Assembly: GCA_034411955.1 (NCBI GenBank) | Contig: DAOUMF010000065.1 | Coordinates: 1-7,444 of the forward strand | Direction of reading: 5' to 3' | From: DAOUMF01 sp034411955 | GTDB taxonomy: Bacteria > Chloroflexota > Dehalococcoidia > SM23-28-2 > RBG-16-64-32 | Length of the DNA stretch: 7,444 nucleotides | Shown: one piece after another, positions 1-5,965 of the stretch | Numbering within the stretch: position 1 is the stretch's first letter | Layout: every line of letters starts with the position of its first letter | Notes under the pieces: generated by a model | The model's database searches: none | What the model was told of the DNA's origin: nothing | What the model saw: only the letters and a program-made list of their open reading frames with translations | Position numbers and translations under genes: made by a program

Positions 1-1
1 C

Positions 2-706
2 GCCAGCAACTTCCGCATCGTGGGCTTCACGGAGACGCCGCCGATCCAGGACCTGGCCCGCCTGGCCCACGAGCACGGCCTCCTGCTCCTCGACGACCTG
101 GGCTCCGGCTGCCTCTTGGACACTACCCCCTTCGGCCTGGCCCCTGAGCCTACGGTGCAGGAGAGCCTGGCGGCCGGCGCCGACCTGGCGATGTTCTCAG
201 GCGACAAGCTCCTGGGCGGACCGCAGGCCGGCATCATCGTCGGTCGGCGCGACCTGGTGGATCGGCTGCGCCGTCACCCCCTGGCCCGTGCCCTGCGCAT
301 GGACAAGGCCACCATCGCTGCCCTCACTGCCACCCTTGTCCACTACCTGCGCGGCGAGGCGCTGGAGAAGCTGCCTGTCTGGCGCATGATCTCCGCTCCC
401 CTGGCCGGCATCCGGCGGCGCGCCCGCCGCTGGGCACGGGAGATAGGAGAGCCGGCGAAGCTTATCGACGGTCGCTCTATGGTCGGCGGTGGTAGCCTGC
501 CGGAGGAGAGCCTCCCCACCAGGCTCGTCGCCATCCCCTCCGCCGAAGGCGGATACGTCACCGCCTTGGCCCGCCGCCTGCGCCAGAGCGACCCGCCGGT
601 GGTGGCCCGTATCGAGCGGGACGCCCTCCTGCTGGACCCGCGCACGGTGCTGCCGCAGCAGGACTCCACTGTCGTCCAGACGGTGAAGGCGGCGCTTCGA
701 GGCTAG
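2..706 (+). CDS. selA: L-seryl-tRNA(Sec) selenium transferase, C-terminal part (5' end outside the window)
   Basis: SelA is a cytoplasmic PLP enzyme that converts Ser-tRNA(Sec) to Sec-tRNA(Sec) with selenophosphate, the committed step of bacterial selenocysteine synthesis. The reading frame is open from base 2 and begins ASNFRIVGFTETPP, which matches the middle of known SelA proteins. It therefore continues upstream, and the ATG-like start at Met-7 is not the real one. The PLP-lysine motif SGDKLLGGPQAG is intact, with the lysine codon at 206-208. The upstream DDLGSG and the downstream HPLARALRMDK and GGGSLP segments also follow the family pattern. About 234 residues are present against roughly 460 in the E. 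coli protein, so about half the gene is seen. The stop is TAG at 704-706. No selB, selD or tRNA-Sec gene is visible in the window. The gene looks intact, so the organism probably makes selenoproteins. Confidence 0.95.
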   Translation, partial: ASNFRIVGFTETPPIQDLARLAHEHGLLLLDDLGSGCLLDTTPFGLAPEPTVQESLAAGADLAMFSGDKLLGGPQAGIIVGRRDLVDRLRRHPLARALRMDKATIAALTATLVHYLRGEALEKLPVWRMISAPLAGIRRRARRWAREIGEPAKLIDGRSMVGGGSLPEESLPTRLVAIPSAEGGYVTALARRLRQSDPPVVARIERDALLLDPRTVLPQQDSTVVQTVKAALRG

Positions 707-746
707 CTAGGCCGCAGCGCTCGACACTGTCGCTTCCCGGCGGCGG

Positions 747-752
747 TATAAT
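747..752 (+). promoter_or_regulatory. -10 box (TATAAT) of a promoter for the LigB-AMMECR1/GNAT genes
   Basis: A perfect TATAAT lies in the 64-bp gap after selA. The only good -35 candidate is TCGACA at 721-726 (5 of 6 matches to TTGACA), but its 20-bp spacer is longer than the usual 16-18. An 11-bp hyphenated palindrome, CGACACTGTCG (722-732), overlaps that -35 position and could be an operator. A start about 7 nt after the -10 would fall near 759, giving a leader of only ~12 nt before the ATG at 771. The promoter call is inference from sequence. Confidence 0.55.
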
Positions 753-759
753 ATCCTGC

Positions 760-764
760 GAGGA
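760..764 (+). promoter_or_regulatory. Ribosome binding site that selects the ATG at 771
   Basis: GAGGA ends 6 nt before ATG 771, which is good Shine-Dalgarno spacing. The in-frame TTG at 765 directly abuts this site and would have no spacing at all. ATG 771 is therefore preferred, and the protein begins MSAIKFG. Confidence 0.7.
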
Positions 765-770
765 TTGGCG

Positions 771-2201
771 ATGAGCGCCATCAAGTTCGGCTGCATTTCC
801 CCCCACCCGCCGATCATCATCCGCGAGGTGGGTCAGGGACGCGAGGCGGAGGCCCAGCGGACCATCGACGCTCTGGAGCAGGTGGCAGGCGAGATCCCCG
901 TCCACCGGCCGGAGACCGTGCTCGTCATGGCTACCCACGGGCCGCTGAACCCGGGCGCTTTCGTCCTCCTGGCTGCCTCTGCCACTCAGGGCGACTTCGC
1001 CCGCTGGGGCGCGCCGCATGTGAACTTCCACTTCGACACGGACACCGAACTCATCGCCGCCATCCGCGACGAGGCCAGTCGCGCCGAACTGCCCCTCGAC
1101 GCCGCGAGCCGCTGGAACGACGGCCTCGACTGGTCGGTCACCGTCCCCCTCTACTATCTGCGCCGAGGCATGGGCGATGCCCCCCTGACCCCGATGAACA
1201 TATCGTTCCTCTCGGCCACCAAGCACTTCCGGTTCGGCCAGGCCGTCCGCCACGCCATCGACCGCGTGGGCCGGCGCGCCGTCATCGTGGCCAGCGCCGA
1301 CCTCTCTCATCGACTGTCGGAGGACGGCCCTTACGGCTTCGACCCGGCCGGGCCCGAACTGGATCGCCGCGTCCGCGAGGCCGTGGCCTCCTGGAACGTC
1401 GAGGCGCTGCTGACGATGGATGAGGGGTTCCGCGAGCGGGCCGGCGACGACGCTGTGTCCTCCATCAGCTTCCTCATGGGCGCCCTGGACGGCCTGCCCG
1501 TCCATCCCCGCGTCCTCTCCTACGAGGGGCCCTTCGGCGTCGGCTACATGGTGGCCGCTATCGACATCCTGGAGGGGGAAGGAAAGGCGCCCCACGCCCA
1601 GGTCGAGCGCGCGGAAGCGGAGCCTGTCCTGAGCACTGTCGAAGGGCCCGTGCGGCCGGAGCCGGAGGACATCGTCGCTGCCCCCGGCCCCAGGCACCCG
1701 CTGGTGCGCCTGGCCCGCGACGCCGTCGAGACGTTCGTGCGGGAGCATCGGGTGCTGGACCCGGCGCCCCTGGCCCTGGACGACCTCCCCCGACGCGGAA
1801 GCTGCTTCGTGTCCCTCAAGACCACCGACGGCCTCCTGCGCGGCTGCATCGGCTCCGTGGACCCCGTGGAGCCGGAGCTCCCACGCGAGGTGGTGCGCAA
1901 CGCTATCGACGCCGCCACTATGGACCCCCGCTTCCTGCCGGTCACCCCGGAGGAGCTCTCAGACCTCGTGTACAGCGTCGATGTCTTGGCCCCCCCTCAG
2001 CCCATCGAAGGGCTTCACGAGCTGGACCCACGCCGCTACGGGGTCATCGTCCGGAGCGGGCGCCGGCGAGGGCTCCTGCTGCCCGATATCGAGGGCGTCG
2101 ACACGGCCGAGCAGCAGGTCGACATCGCCTGCTCCAAGGCCCTCATCGCCCCCGACGAGCCGCTGGAGATGTGGCGGTTCGAGGTGCAGCGCTTCACGTG
2201 A
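771..2201 (+). CDS. LigB/Memo-type domain fused to an AMMECR1 domain (AmmeMemoRadiSam system protein A-like)
   Basis: The 476-residue protein has two domains. Residues ~1-275 resemble the class III extradiol dioxygenase LigB/Memo superfamily, with likely metal-ligand segments around SPHPPII (His12), THGP (His56) and SADLSH (His180) and a conserved-looking SYEGPFGVGY near the end. Residues ~309-476 form an AMMECR1 domain with the hallmark LRGCIGS at 356-362, followed by MDPRF, LVYSVDVL and YGVIVRSG. This order is a known architecture annotated as AmmeMemoRadiSam protein A. The family name comes from co-occurrence of AMMECR1, Memo and a radical SAM protein, and its biochemical role is unsettled. 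No radical SAM partner is in the window. A dispersed repeat lies in frame in the linker (VLSTVEG, residues 286-292). The start is ATG 771, chosen by the GAGGA site. The gene overlaps the next by 4 nt. Ring-cleavage activity should not be assumed. Confidence 0.88.
   Translation: MSAIKFGCISPHPPIIIREVGQGREAEAQRTIDALEQVAGEIPVHRPETVLVMATHGPLNPGAFVLLAASATQGDFARWGAPHVNFHFDTDTELIAAIRDEASRAELPLDAASRWNDGLDWSVTVPLYYLRRGMGDAPLTPMNISFLSATKHFRFGQAVRHAIDRVGRRAVIVASADLSHRLSEDGPYGFDPAGPELDRRVREAVASWNVEALLTMDEGFRERAGDDAVSSISFLMGALDGLPVHPRVLSYEGPFGVGYMVAAIDILEGEGKAPHAQVERAEAEPVLSTVEGPVRPEPEDIVAAPGPRHPLVRLARDAVETFVREHRVLDPAPLALDDLPRRGSCFVSLKTTDGLLRGCIGSVDPVEPELPREVVRNAIDAATMDPRFLPVTPEELSDLVYSVDVLAPPQPIEGLHELDPRRYGVIVRSGRRRGLLLPDIEGVDTAEQQVDIACSKALIAPDEPLEMWRFEVQRFT
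1626..1647 (+). repeat. Short dispersed repeat, copy A, in frame inside the LigB-AMMECR1 gene
   Basis: The segment reads GTCCTGAGC, then A, then CTGTCGAAGGGC. Apart from the single extra A it is identical to the copy in mutS2 at 5681-5701. It encodes VLSTVEG in the linker between the two domains. The same motif is familiar to me as a widespread short repeat in GC-rich bacterial genomes, but copy number in this genome cannot be counted from one window. Confidence 0.7.
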
Positions 2202-2674
2202 TCCGACCCTGCTCCGACGGCGATGTCCCCCGCGTCTACGACATCATCAACGACGCCGCCACCGTCTACAGGGGCGCCATCCCAGACGACTGCTGGCACG
2301 AGCCCTACATGCCCGTGGACGAGCTGCGACGGGAGGCCGACGCGGTGACCTTCTACGGCCTCGAGGAGGATGGCCGGGTGGTCGGTGTCGTCGGCTATCA
2401 GCCGGTGCGGGACGCGACCCTGGTTCGTCATCTCTATGTGGAGACGGGCCGCCAGCGGCGCGGCGTCGGCTCCGTCCTCCTGCGACACGTCATCGGCCTG
2501 ACGGAGACCCCGCGACTCCTCGTCGGCACGTGGGCCGATGCCGCCTGGGCCATCCGCTTCTACCGCAAGCACGGCTTCGCCCTCCTGCCCGACGGCGACC
2601 ACCTCCTCCGCACCTACTGGAGCATCCCGGACCGCCAGCGGGAGGCGTCCATCGTGATGGGGCGGGAGGTATAG
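2198..2674 (+). CDS. GNAT-family N-acetyltransferase
   Basis: The 158-residue protein has the standard single GNAT domain, which transfers an acetyl group from acetyl-CoA to an amine. The substrate is not evident. It starts MIRPCSDGD, typical of the family's first strand, followed by an IINDAA helix and WHEPYMP. The acetyl-CoA pyrophosphate-binding motif QRRGVGS is at residues 86-92, and WAIRFYRKHGF at 117-127 is the usual C-terminal signature. YWSIPDRQREAS near the end matches a recurring bacterial GNAT subgroup. GTG 2198 overlaps the upstream TGA stop as GTGA and places the conserved IRP start correctly, so it is preferred to GTG 2171, which would add nine residues unlike the family. There is no well-spaced Shine-Dalgarno site, so translation is probably coupled to the LigB-AMMECR1 gene. 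The stop is TAG 2672-2674. Confidence 0.88.
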   Translation: MIRPCSDGDVPRVYDIINDAATVYRGAIPDDCWHEPYMPVDELRREADAVTFYGLEEDGRVVGVVGYQPVRDATLVRHLYVETGRQRRGVGSVLLRHVIGLTETPRLLVGTWADAAWAIRFYRKHGFALLPDGDHLLRTYWSIPDRQREASIVMGREV

Positions 2675-2675
2675 T
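2670..2675 (+). promoter_or_regulatory. Possible -10 box (TATAGT) for the membrane-protein gene
   Basis: TATAGT, 5 of 6 matches to TATAAT, overlaps the GNAT stop codon and lies 45 nt before ATG 2721. No convincing -35 hexamer is seen at 16-18 bp upstream. It would give the lower-GC gene its own transcript, but the match may be chance. Confidence 0.3.
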
Positions 2676-2720
2676 GGCGCCCAGAAGCAGTTGCCAGAGT
2701 GACGGATCATCTGCGGAGGC

Positions 2721-3446
2721 ATGGCAATTAAGCTGAAACAGTCAATCGGCAAGGCCGCATCTATTCTCTCTCGAAATCTGTACATTCAAGTCAGTGCACT
2801 CGCTTTGCTGACCGTTCTGGCCGTTGTGTTGATGCTCCTTGCCGATCGCTCACTAGGTGGAAGTCTCACGTCAAACCTGCCTGCCGAAGCACTGGGTGTC
2901 GCAGTGTCCGCATTAGTCACCGTTGTGATCGTGGAGCGTGCGTTGGCCATGTCGGAAAAGCGCCAATGGGCTGCTGCACTTCGGTCGACCTTGAGACGCA
3001 TGATGGGGGACTGCGACTACTGCGTTAGCTACTTGGCCCTGAAGGCGAGGAGGCCCGGAGATACCCTTCCGGAGGGTAATGCCAACATTGCTGCCTGGCT
3101 CTCACGAGCTGTTCAGACACCGGACTCGTTCTCACATCTGGATAGAGACGGGCACGGGTTGCTGCTAGAGGATCTGCGTCGTAGGCATGGCTTTCTACAG
3201 GATTCGGCCGTCCGTGTCCAGGTCGTTCTGGCCCGCAAACCAGTTCTATTCCACCATCTTCAGGAGCTGGATCGTGCGATGCTCTATTGGCTGGGAGTAC
3301 ACGCTGCGTATGACCTAACGGATAATCGGGCGAAAAGATGTGAGCTCGTTGAAACGGAAGCCGGGGCTGTCCGAGATGTGGCACGGAAGTTGCTCGGGTT
3401 GCGGGGCGAAATCCAGGGAGCGATCGGCGATGGAGAGGATGAGTGA
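2721..3446 (+). CDS. Unknown protein with two N-terminal membrane helices and a ~165-residue C-terminal region
   Basis: I do not recognise a family for this 241-residue protein. A short basic start (MAIKLKQSIGK) precedes a hydrophobic helix at ~20-41 and a second at ~54-72, so both ends probably face the cytoplasm. The second helix runs into ERALAMSEKRQWAAALRSTLRR, a charged helix like the juxtamembrane segment of many two-TM proteins. The rest (~90-241) looks helical, with no motif I can name, and ends in the acidic GDGEDE. The start is fixed by an in-frame TGA at 2700-2702 and no other start before ATG 2721. The GGAGG at 2715-2719 sits only 1 nt from that ATG, which is unusually close. Base composition is lower than its neighbours (28 of 60 G+C at 2761-2820, against 47 of 60 at 3961-4020 in mutS2), which hints at transfer or weak selection. 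It is followed by 88 bp without a clear terminator. Confidence 0.75.
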   Translation: MAIKLKQSIGKAASILSRNLYIQVSALALLTVLAVVLMLLADRSLGGSLTSNLPAEALGVAVSALVTVVIVERALAMSEKRQWAAALRSTLRRMMGDCDYCVSYLALKARRPGDTLPEGNANIAAWLSRAVQTPDSFSHLDRDGHGLLLEDLRRRHGFLQDSAVRVQVVLARKPVLFHHLQELDRAMLYWLGVHAAYDLTDNRAKRCELVETEAGAVRDVARKLLGLRGEIQGAIGDGEDE

Positions 3447-3522
3447 ATCGTGTTCCTCTGCTTGAGGGCAGGCCCTGACAGCGAAGCGCCGCCTCGTGGA
3501 CGAACGGAGACCGCACTTCCGC

Positions 3523-3528
3523 TAAACT
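3523..3528 (+). promoter_or_regulatory. -10 box (TAAACT) positioned for a leaderless mutS2 transcript
   Basis: TAAACT fits the TANNNT pattern and ends 6 nt before GTG 3535, so transcription would begin at or next to the start codon. No Shine-Dalgarno sequence lies within 20 nt upstream; the nearest purine-rich stretch, GGAGA at 3505-3509, is 25 nt away. No good -35 is seen. This arrangement is the known signature of leaderless genes in several high-GC lineages. The 3447-3534 gap otherwise shows nothing I can name. Confidence 0.5.
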
Positions 3529-3534
3529 AGTCAC

Positions 3535-5958
3535 GTGACCACGCCTAAATCGCTGCAGACTCTAGAGTATGAAAAGGTCATCGACCGGCTGGCGGCGCTC
3601 TGCGCCTTCCCCGCCTCCCGCCGCCTCGCCCGCGACCTTCGGCCCTCCTCCGACTACCACGAGGTGCTCCGCCGACAGCGCCTCACCGCCGAGGGCCGAC
3701 GCGCCCTCGAGCTCAAGCCTAACCTCTCGCTCGCCTCCGCCCGCGACATCGGCGACCCCGTCGGCCAGGCCGCCCGCGGCCACGTCCTGGAGCCCGCCGA
3801 GTTCCTCGACGTCCAGGCCACCCTCCACCTCACCCGCAGCGTCCGGGACACCCTCTCCCGCCTGCGCGTGCATCTCCCCCTGCTCGCCGAGACCGCCGAG
3901 CGCATCGCCGACCTCGCCGATCTGGAGGGCCGCATAGGCCGCACCGTCAACCAGCGCGCCGAAGTGGTGGACGACGCCTCGCCCGTCCTCGCCCAGCTCC
4001 GCCGCGACGCCCGCCACGCCCACGACCGCCTCTCCCACCGCCTCCAGCAGATCGTATCCTCCTCGGCCAACCGCTCCGTCCTCCAGGAGCCCATCGTCAC
4101 CCTGCGCGACGGCCGCTACGTCGTCCCCGTCAAGGCCGAGCTCCGCTCCCAGCTCCCCGGCATCGTCCACGACGTCTCCTCGTCAGGCGCCACCGTCTTC
4201 CTGGAGCCGCTGGAGGTCGTCGAGCTGGGCAACAAGTGGCGCGAACTCCAGCTCGAGGCGCAGCGGGAGGTGCAGCGTATCCTGCGCGCCCTCTCCGAAG
4301 CCGTGGGCGAGCGCGTCGACGAAATCGGCGTAGGCGTCGACGCCCTGGCCCGGATCGACCTGGCCCTGGCCAAGGCCCGCTTGGGCGACGCCCTCGGCGC
4401 CAGTGGGCTCCCCCACGACGGCCTCGACCAGCCCTGGCGCGCCGAAAGCGGCCCCCTGCGCCTCGCCGATGCCCGCCACCCGCTGCTCACCGGCGAGAGC
4501 CTGCCCGCCTCCGGGCGGGTCGTCCCCATCACCGTCTGGGTGGGCGCCGACGACGAGGACGGCTTCCGCTCGCTCCTGATTACCGGCCCCAACACCGGCG
4601 GCAAGACCGTCGCCCTCAAGACCATTGGCCTGCTCTCCCTTATGGCCCAGGCAGGGCTGCCCCTGCCAGCCGACGCCGACTCCCGCCTGCCCGTCTTCGA
4701 CGGCGTTCACGCCGATATCGGCGACGAGCAGTCGATCGAGCAGTCGCTATCCACATTCAGCTCCCACATGGGGAACATCATCTCCATCCTGGGGGCGGCC
4801 ACGCCGCGCTCCCTCGTCCTTCTCGACGAATTGGGCGCCGGCACCGACCCCACGGAGGGCTCGGCCCTGGCCAAGGCGATCCTCCAACACCTGCTGCGCG
4901 TCGGCTGCCTCACTATCGCCACCACGCACCACGGCGAGCTCAAGGCGTTCGCCCATACCACGCCCGGCATCGCCAACGCCAGCGTGGAGTTCGACCCGGA
5001 GACCCTCTCGCCCACCTATCACCTGACCATAGGCCTGCCCGGCCAGTCCAACGCCCTCGCCATCGCCGCCCGCCTCGGCATGCCCGACGACGTGCTCGCC
5101 GAGGCCCGCGAGTCCATCGACCCCGACCGCCTGGCCGTGGAGTCCCTCATCGTCGACCTCCACCGCCAGCGCGAGGCCGCCGAGTCCGCCCGCTTCGAGC
5201 AGGAGTCCGCCGCCGCCCGCGCCCAGCAGGCGGAGCGCCAGGTCACCGAACGCCTGGCCGCCCTCGAGTCCGGCCGCGAGCGCCTCCTGGAGCAGACGCG
5301 CCGCCAGATGGGCGACCAGCTGTCGCAGGCGCGGGCGCGGCTCCACCAGGCGTTGCGTGAGATGGAGCGCGCCTCCCGCCTGCCGGTGCCCGAGCGCGCC
5401 GCCGTCGTCGAGGCCGCTCAGCAGGAGATCGAGGCCGTCGAGAAGGACGTCGAGAAGCTGGAGCGAAAGCGGAGGCGCCGCCGCGGCCCCCTGCCACCCA
5501 TCGAGCCCGGCGACCTCCTGTTCCTGCGCGACCTCCCCCTTCCCGGCGAGGCGCTCTCCCCGCCGGACGACCAGGGCGAGGTGGAGGTCAAGCTGGGTGC
5601 CCTCCGCGCCCGCGTCTCCCTCCGCCAGATCGAAAAAGTCGAAAAGGGAGGAGCGGAAAGGGAAACGCTCACCCCCGTTCGTCCTGAGCCTGTCGAAGGG
5701 CGAGCTCCACGCGTCCCTGTCGAGCTCGACGTGCGCGGCATGTCCGCCGACGAGGCGCTCCTCCTCGTCGAGCAGCGCCTGGACGAGGCGTTCCGCGCCG
5801 GCCTGAGCGAGGTGCGCATCGTCCACGGCAAGGGCACCGGCACCCTGCGCCGCGCCGTCCGCGAGATGCTGTCGCGGCACGCCCTCGTCCGCTCCCACGC
5901 CTCCGCCCCGCCCCGCGCGGGGGGAGATGGGGTGACGGTGGTAGAGTTGGCCACGTAG
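3535..5958 (+). CDS. mutS2: MutS2: MutS-like ATPase with C-terminal Smr domain
   Basis: MutS2 lacks the mismatch-recognition domain of MutS. Family work links it to suppression of recombination and, in Bacillus subtilis (RqcU), to splitting collided ribosomes. Which role applies here is not shown. The 807-residue length is normal. Residues 1 to ~300 match the family's N-terminal and core regions (start TLEYEKVIDRL; ILQ-type RDGRYVVPVKAE). The ABC-type ATPase has Walker A GPNTGGKT at 351-358, a signature/Q-loop region around SLSTFSSHMGNI, Walker B LVLLDE with acidic 431-432, and the TTHHGELK switch at 463-470. A Glu/Arg/Ala-rich coiled coil spans ~535-650 and ends in KRRRRRG. A KOW-like segment (~656-710) and an Smr domain (LDVRG 731-735, HGKGTGTLR 764-772, ending GGDGVTVVEL) follow. 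GTG 3535 gives the expected N-terminus and no closer alternative is better. A dispersed repeat (RPEPVEG, 716-722) sits between KOW and Smr. Confidence 0.96.
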   Translation: MTTPKSLQTLEYEKVIDRLAALCAFPASRRLARDLRPSSDYHEVLRRQRLTAEGRRALELKPNLSLASARDIGDPVGQAARGHVLEPAEFLDVQATLHLTRSVRDTLSRLRVHLPLLAETAERIADLADLEGRIGRTVNQRAEVVDDASPVLAQLRRDARHAHDRLSHRLQQIVSSSANRSVLQEPIVTLRDGRYVVPVKAELRSQLPGIVHDVSSSGATVFLEPLEVVELGNKWRELQLEAQREVQRILRALSEAVGERVDEIGVGVDALARIDLALAKARLGDALGASGLPHDGLDQPWRAESGPLRLADARHPLLTGESLPASGRVVPITVWVGADDEDGFRSLLITGPNTGGKTVALKTIGLLSLMAQAGLPLPADADSRLPVFDGVHADIGDEQSIEQSLSTFSSHMGNIISILGAATPRSLVLLDELGAGTDPTEGSALAKAILQHLLRVGCLTIATTHHGELKAFAHTTPGIANASVEFDPETLSPTYHLTIGLPGQSNALAIAARLGMPDDVLAEARESIDPDRLAVESLIVDLHRQREAAESARFEQESAAARAQQAERQVTERLAALESGRERLLEQTRRQMGDQLSQARARLHQALREMERASRLPVPERAAVVEAAQQEIEAVEKDVEKLERKRRRRRGPLPPIEPGDLLFLRDLPLPGEALSPPDDQGEVEVKLGALRARVSLRQIEKVEKGGAERETLTPVRPEPVEGRAPRVPVELDVRGMSADEALLLVEQRLDEAFRAGLSEVRIVHGKGTGTLRRAVREMLSRHALVRSHASAPPRAGGDGVTVVELAT
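5678..5701 (+). repeat. Short dispersed repeat, copy B, in frame inside mutS2
   Basis: The core GTCCTGAGC-CTGTCGAAGGGC (5681-5701) matches copy A at 1626-1647 except for one missing base. It is preceded by TTC, so the ends TTCG (5678-5681) and CGAA (5694-5697) are inverted. It encodes RPEPVEG in the linker just before the Smr domain, a region normally short in MutS2. The reading frame is preserved across it, so the gene remains intact. Confidence 0.75.
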
Positions 5959-5962
5959 GAGG
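5957..5962 (+). promoter_or_regulatory. Ribosome binding site for the membrane/TPR gene, overlapping the mutS2 stop
   Basis: AGGAGG overlaps the TAG stop of mutS2 (5956-5958) and lies 3 nt before GTG 5966. The strong core and the tight link to the mutS2 stop suggest co-transcription with mutS2. The spacing is shorter than usual. Confidence 0.6.
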
Positions 5963-5965
5963 GCT

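Noticed and set aside
142..160. CCTGAGCCT in selA, similar to part of the dispersed repeat
   Set aside because: It encodes the normal SelA segment PEPTVQE and lacks the CTGTCGAAGG half.
558..1748. Minus-strand reading frame (396 codons) opposite selA and LigB-AMMECR1
   Set aside because: It overlaps two well-supported genes, has shadow-like composition, and part of it (FDSAQDRLR) is just the reverse translation of the dispersed repeat.
3463..3474. Possible terminator after the membrane gene (AGGGC-AG-GCCCT)
   Set aside because: The loop is only 2 nt and no T-tract follows, so a stable intrinsic terminator is unlikely.
3444..3530. Possible selenocysteine read-through of the TGA ending the two-helix membrane gene (27 more codons to TAG 3528)
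   Set aside because: selA makes the idea worth testing, but the extension has no redox motif or conserved feature, no SECIS-like hairpin is evident after the TGA, and the TGA follows a natural-looking acidic C-terminus.
4236..5360. Arg/Pro-rich plus-strand frame inside mutS2
   Set aside because: It is an out-of-frame translation of GC-rich codons, with no independent start signal or domain.
5911..5922. Perfect palindrome CCCCGCGCGGGG near the 3' end of mutS2
   Set aside because: It lies in codons for the family-typical PPRAGGDGVTVVEL ending and is expected by chance in such GC-rich sequence.
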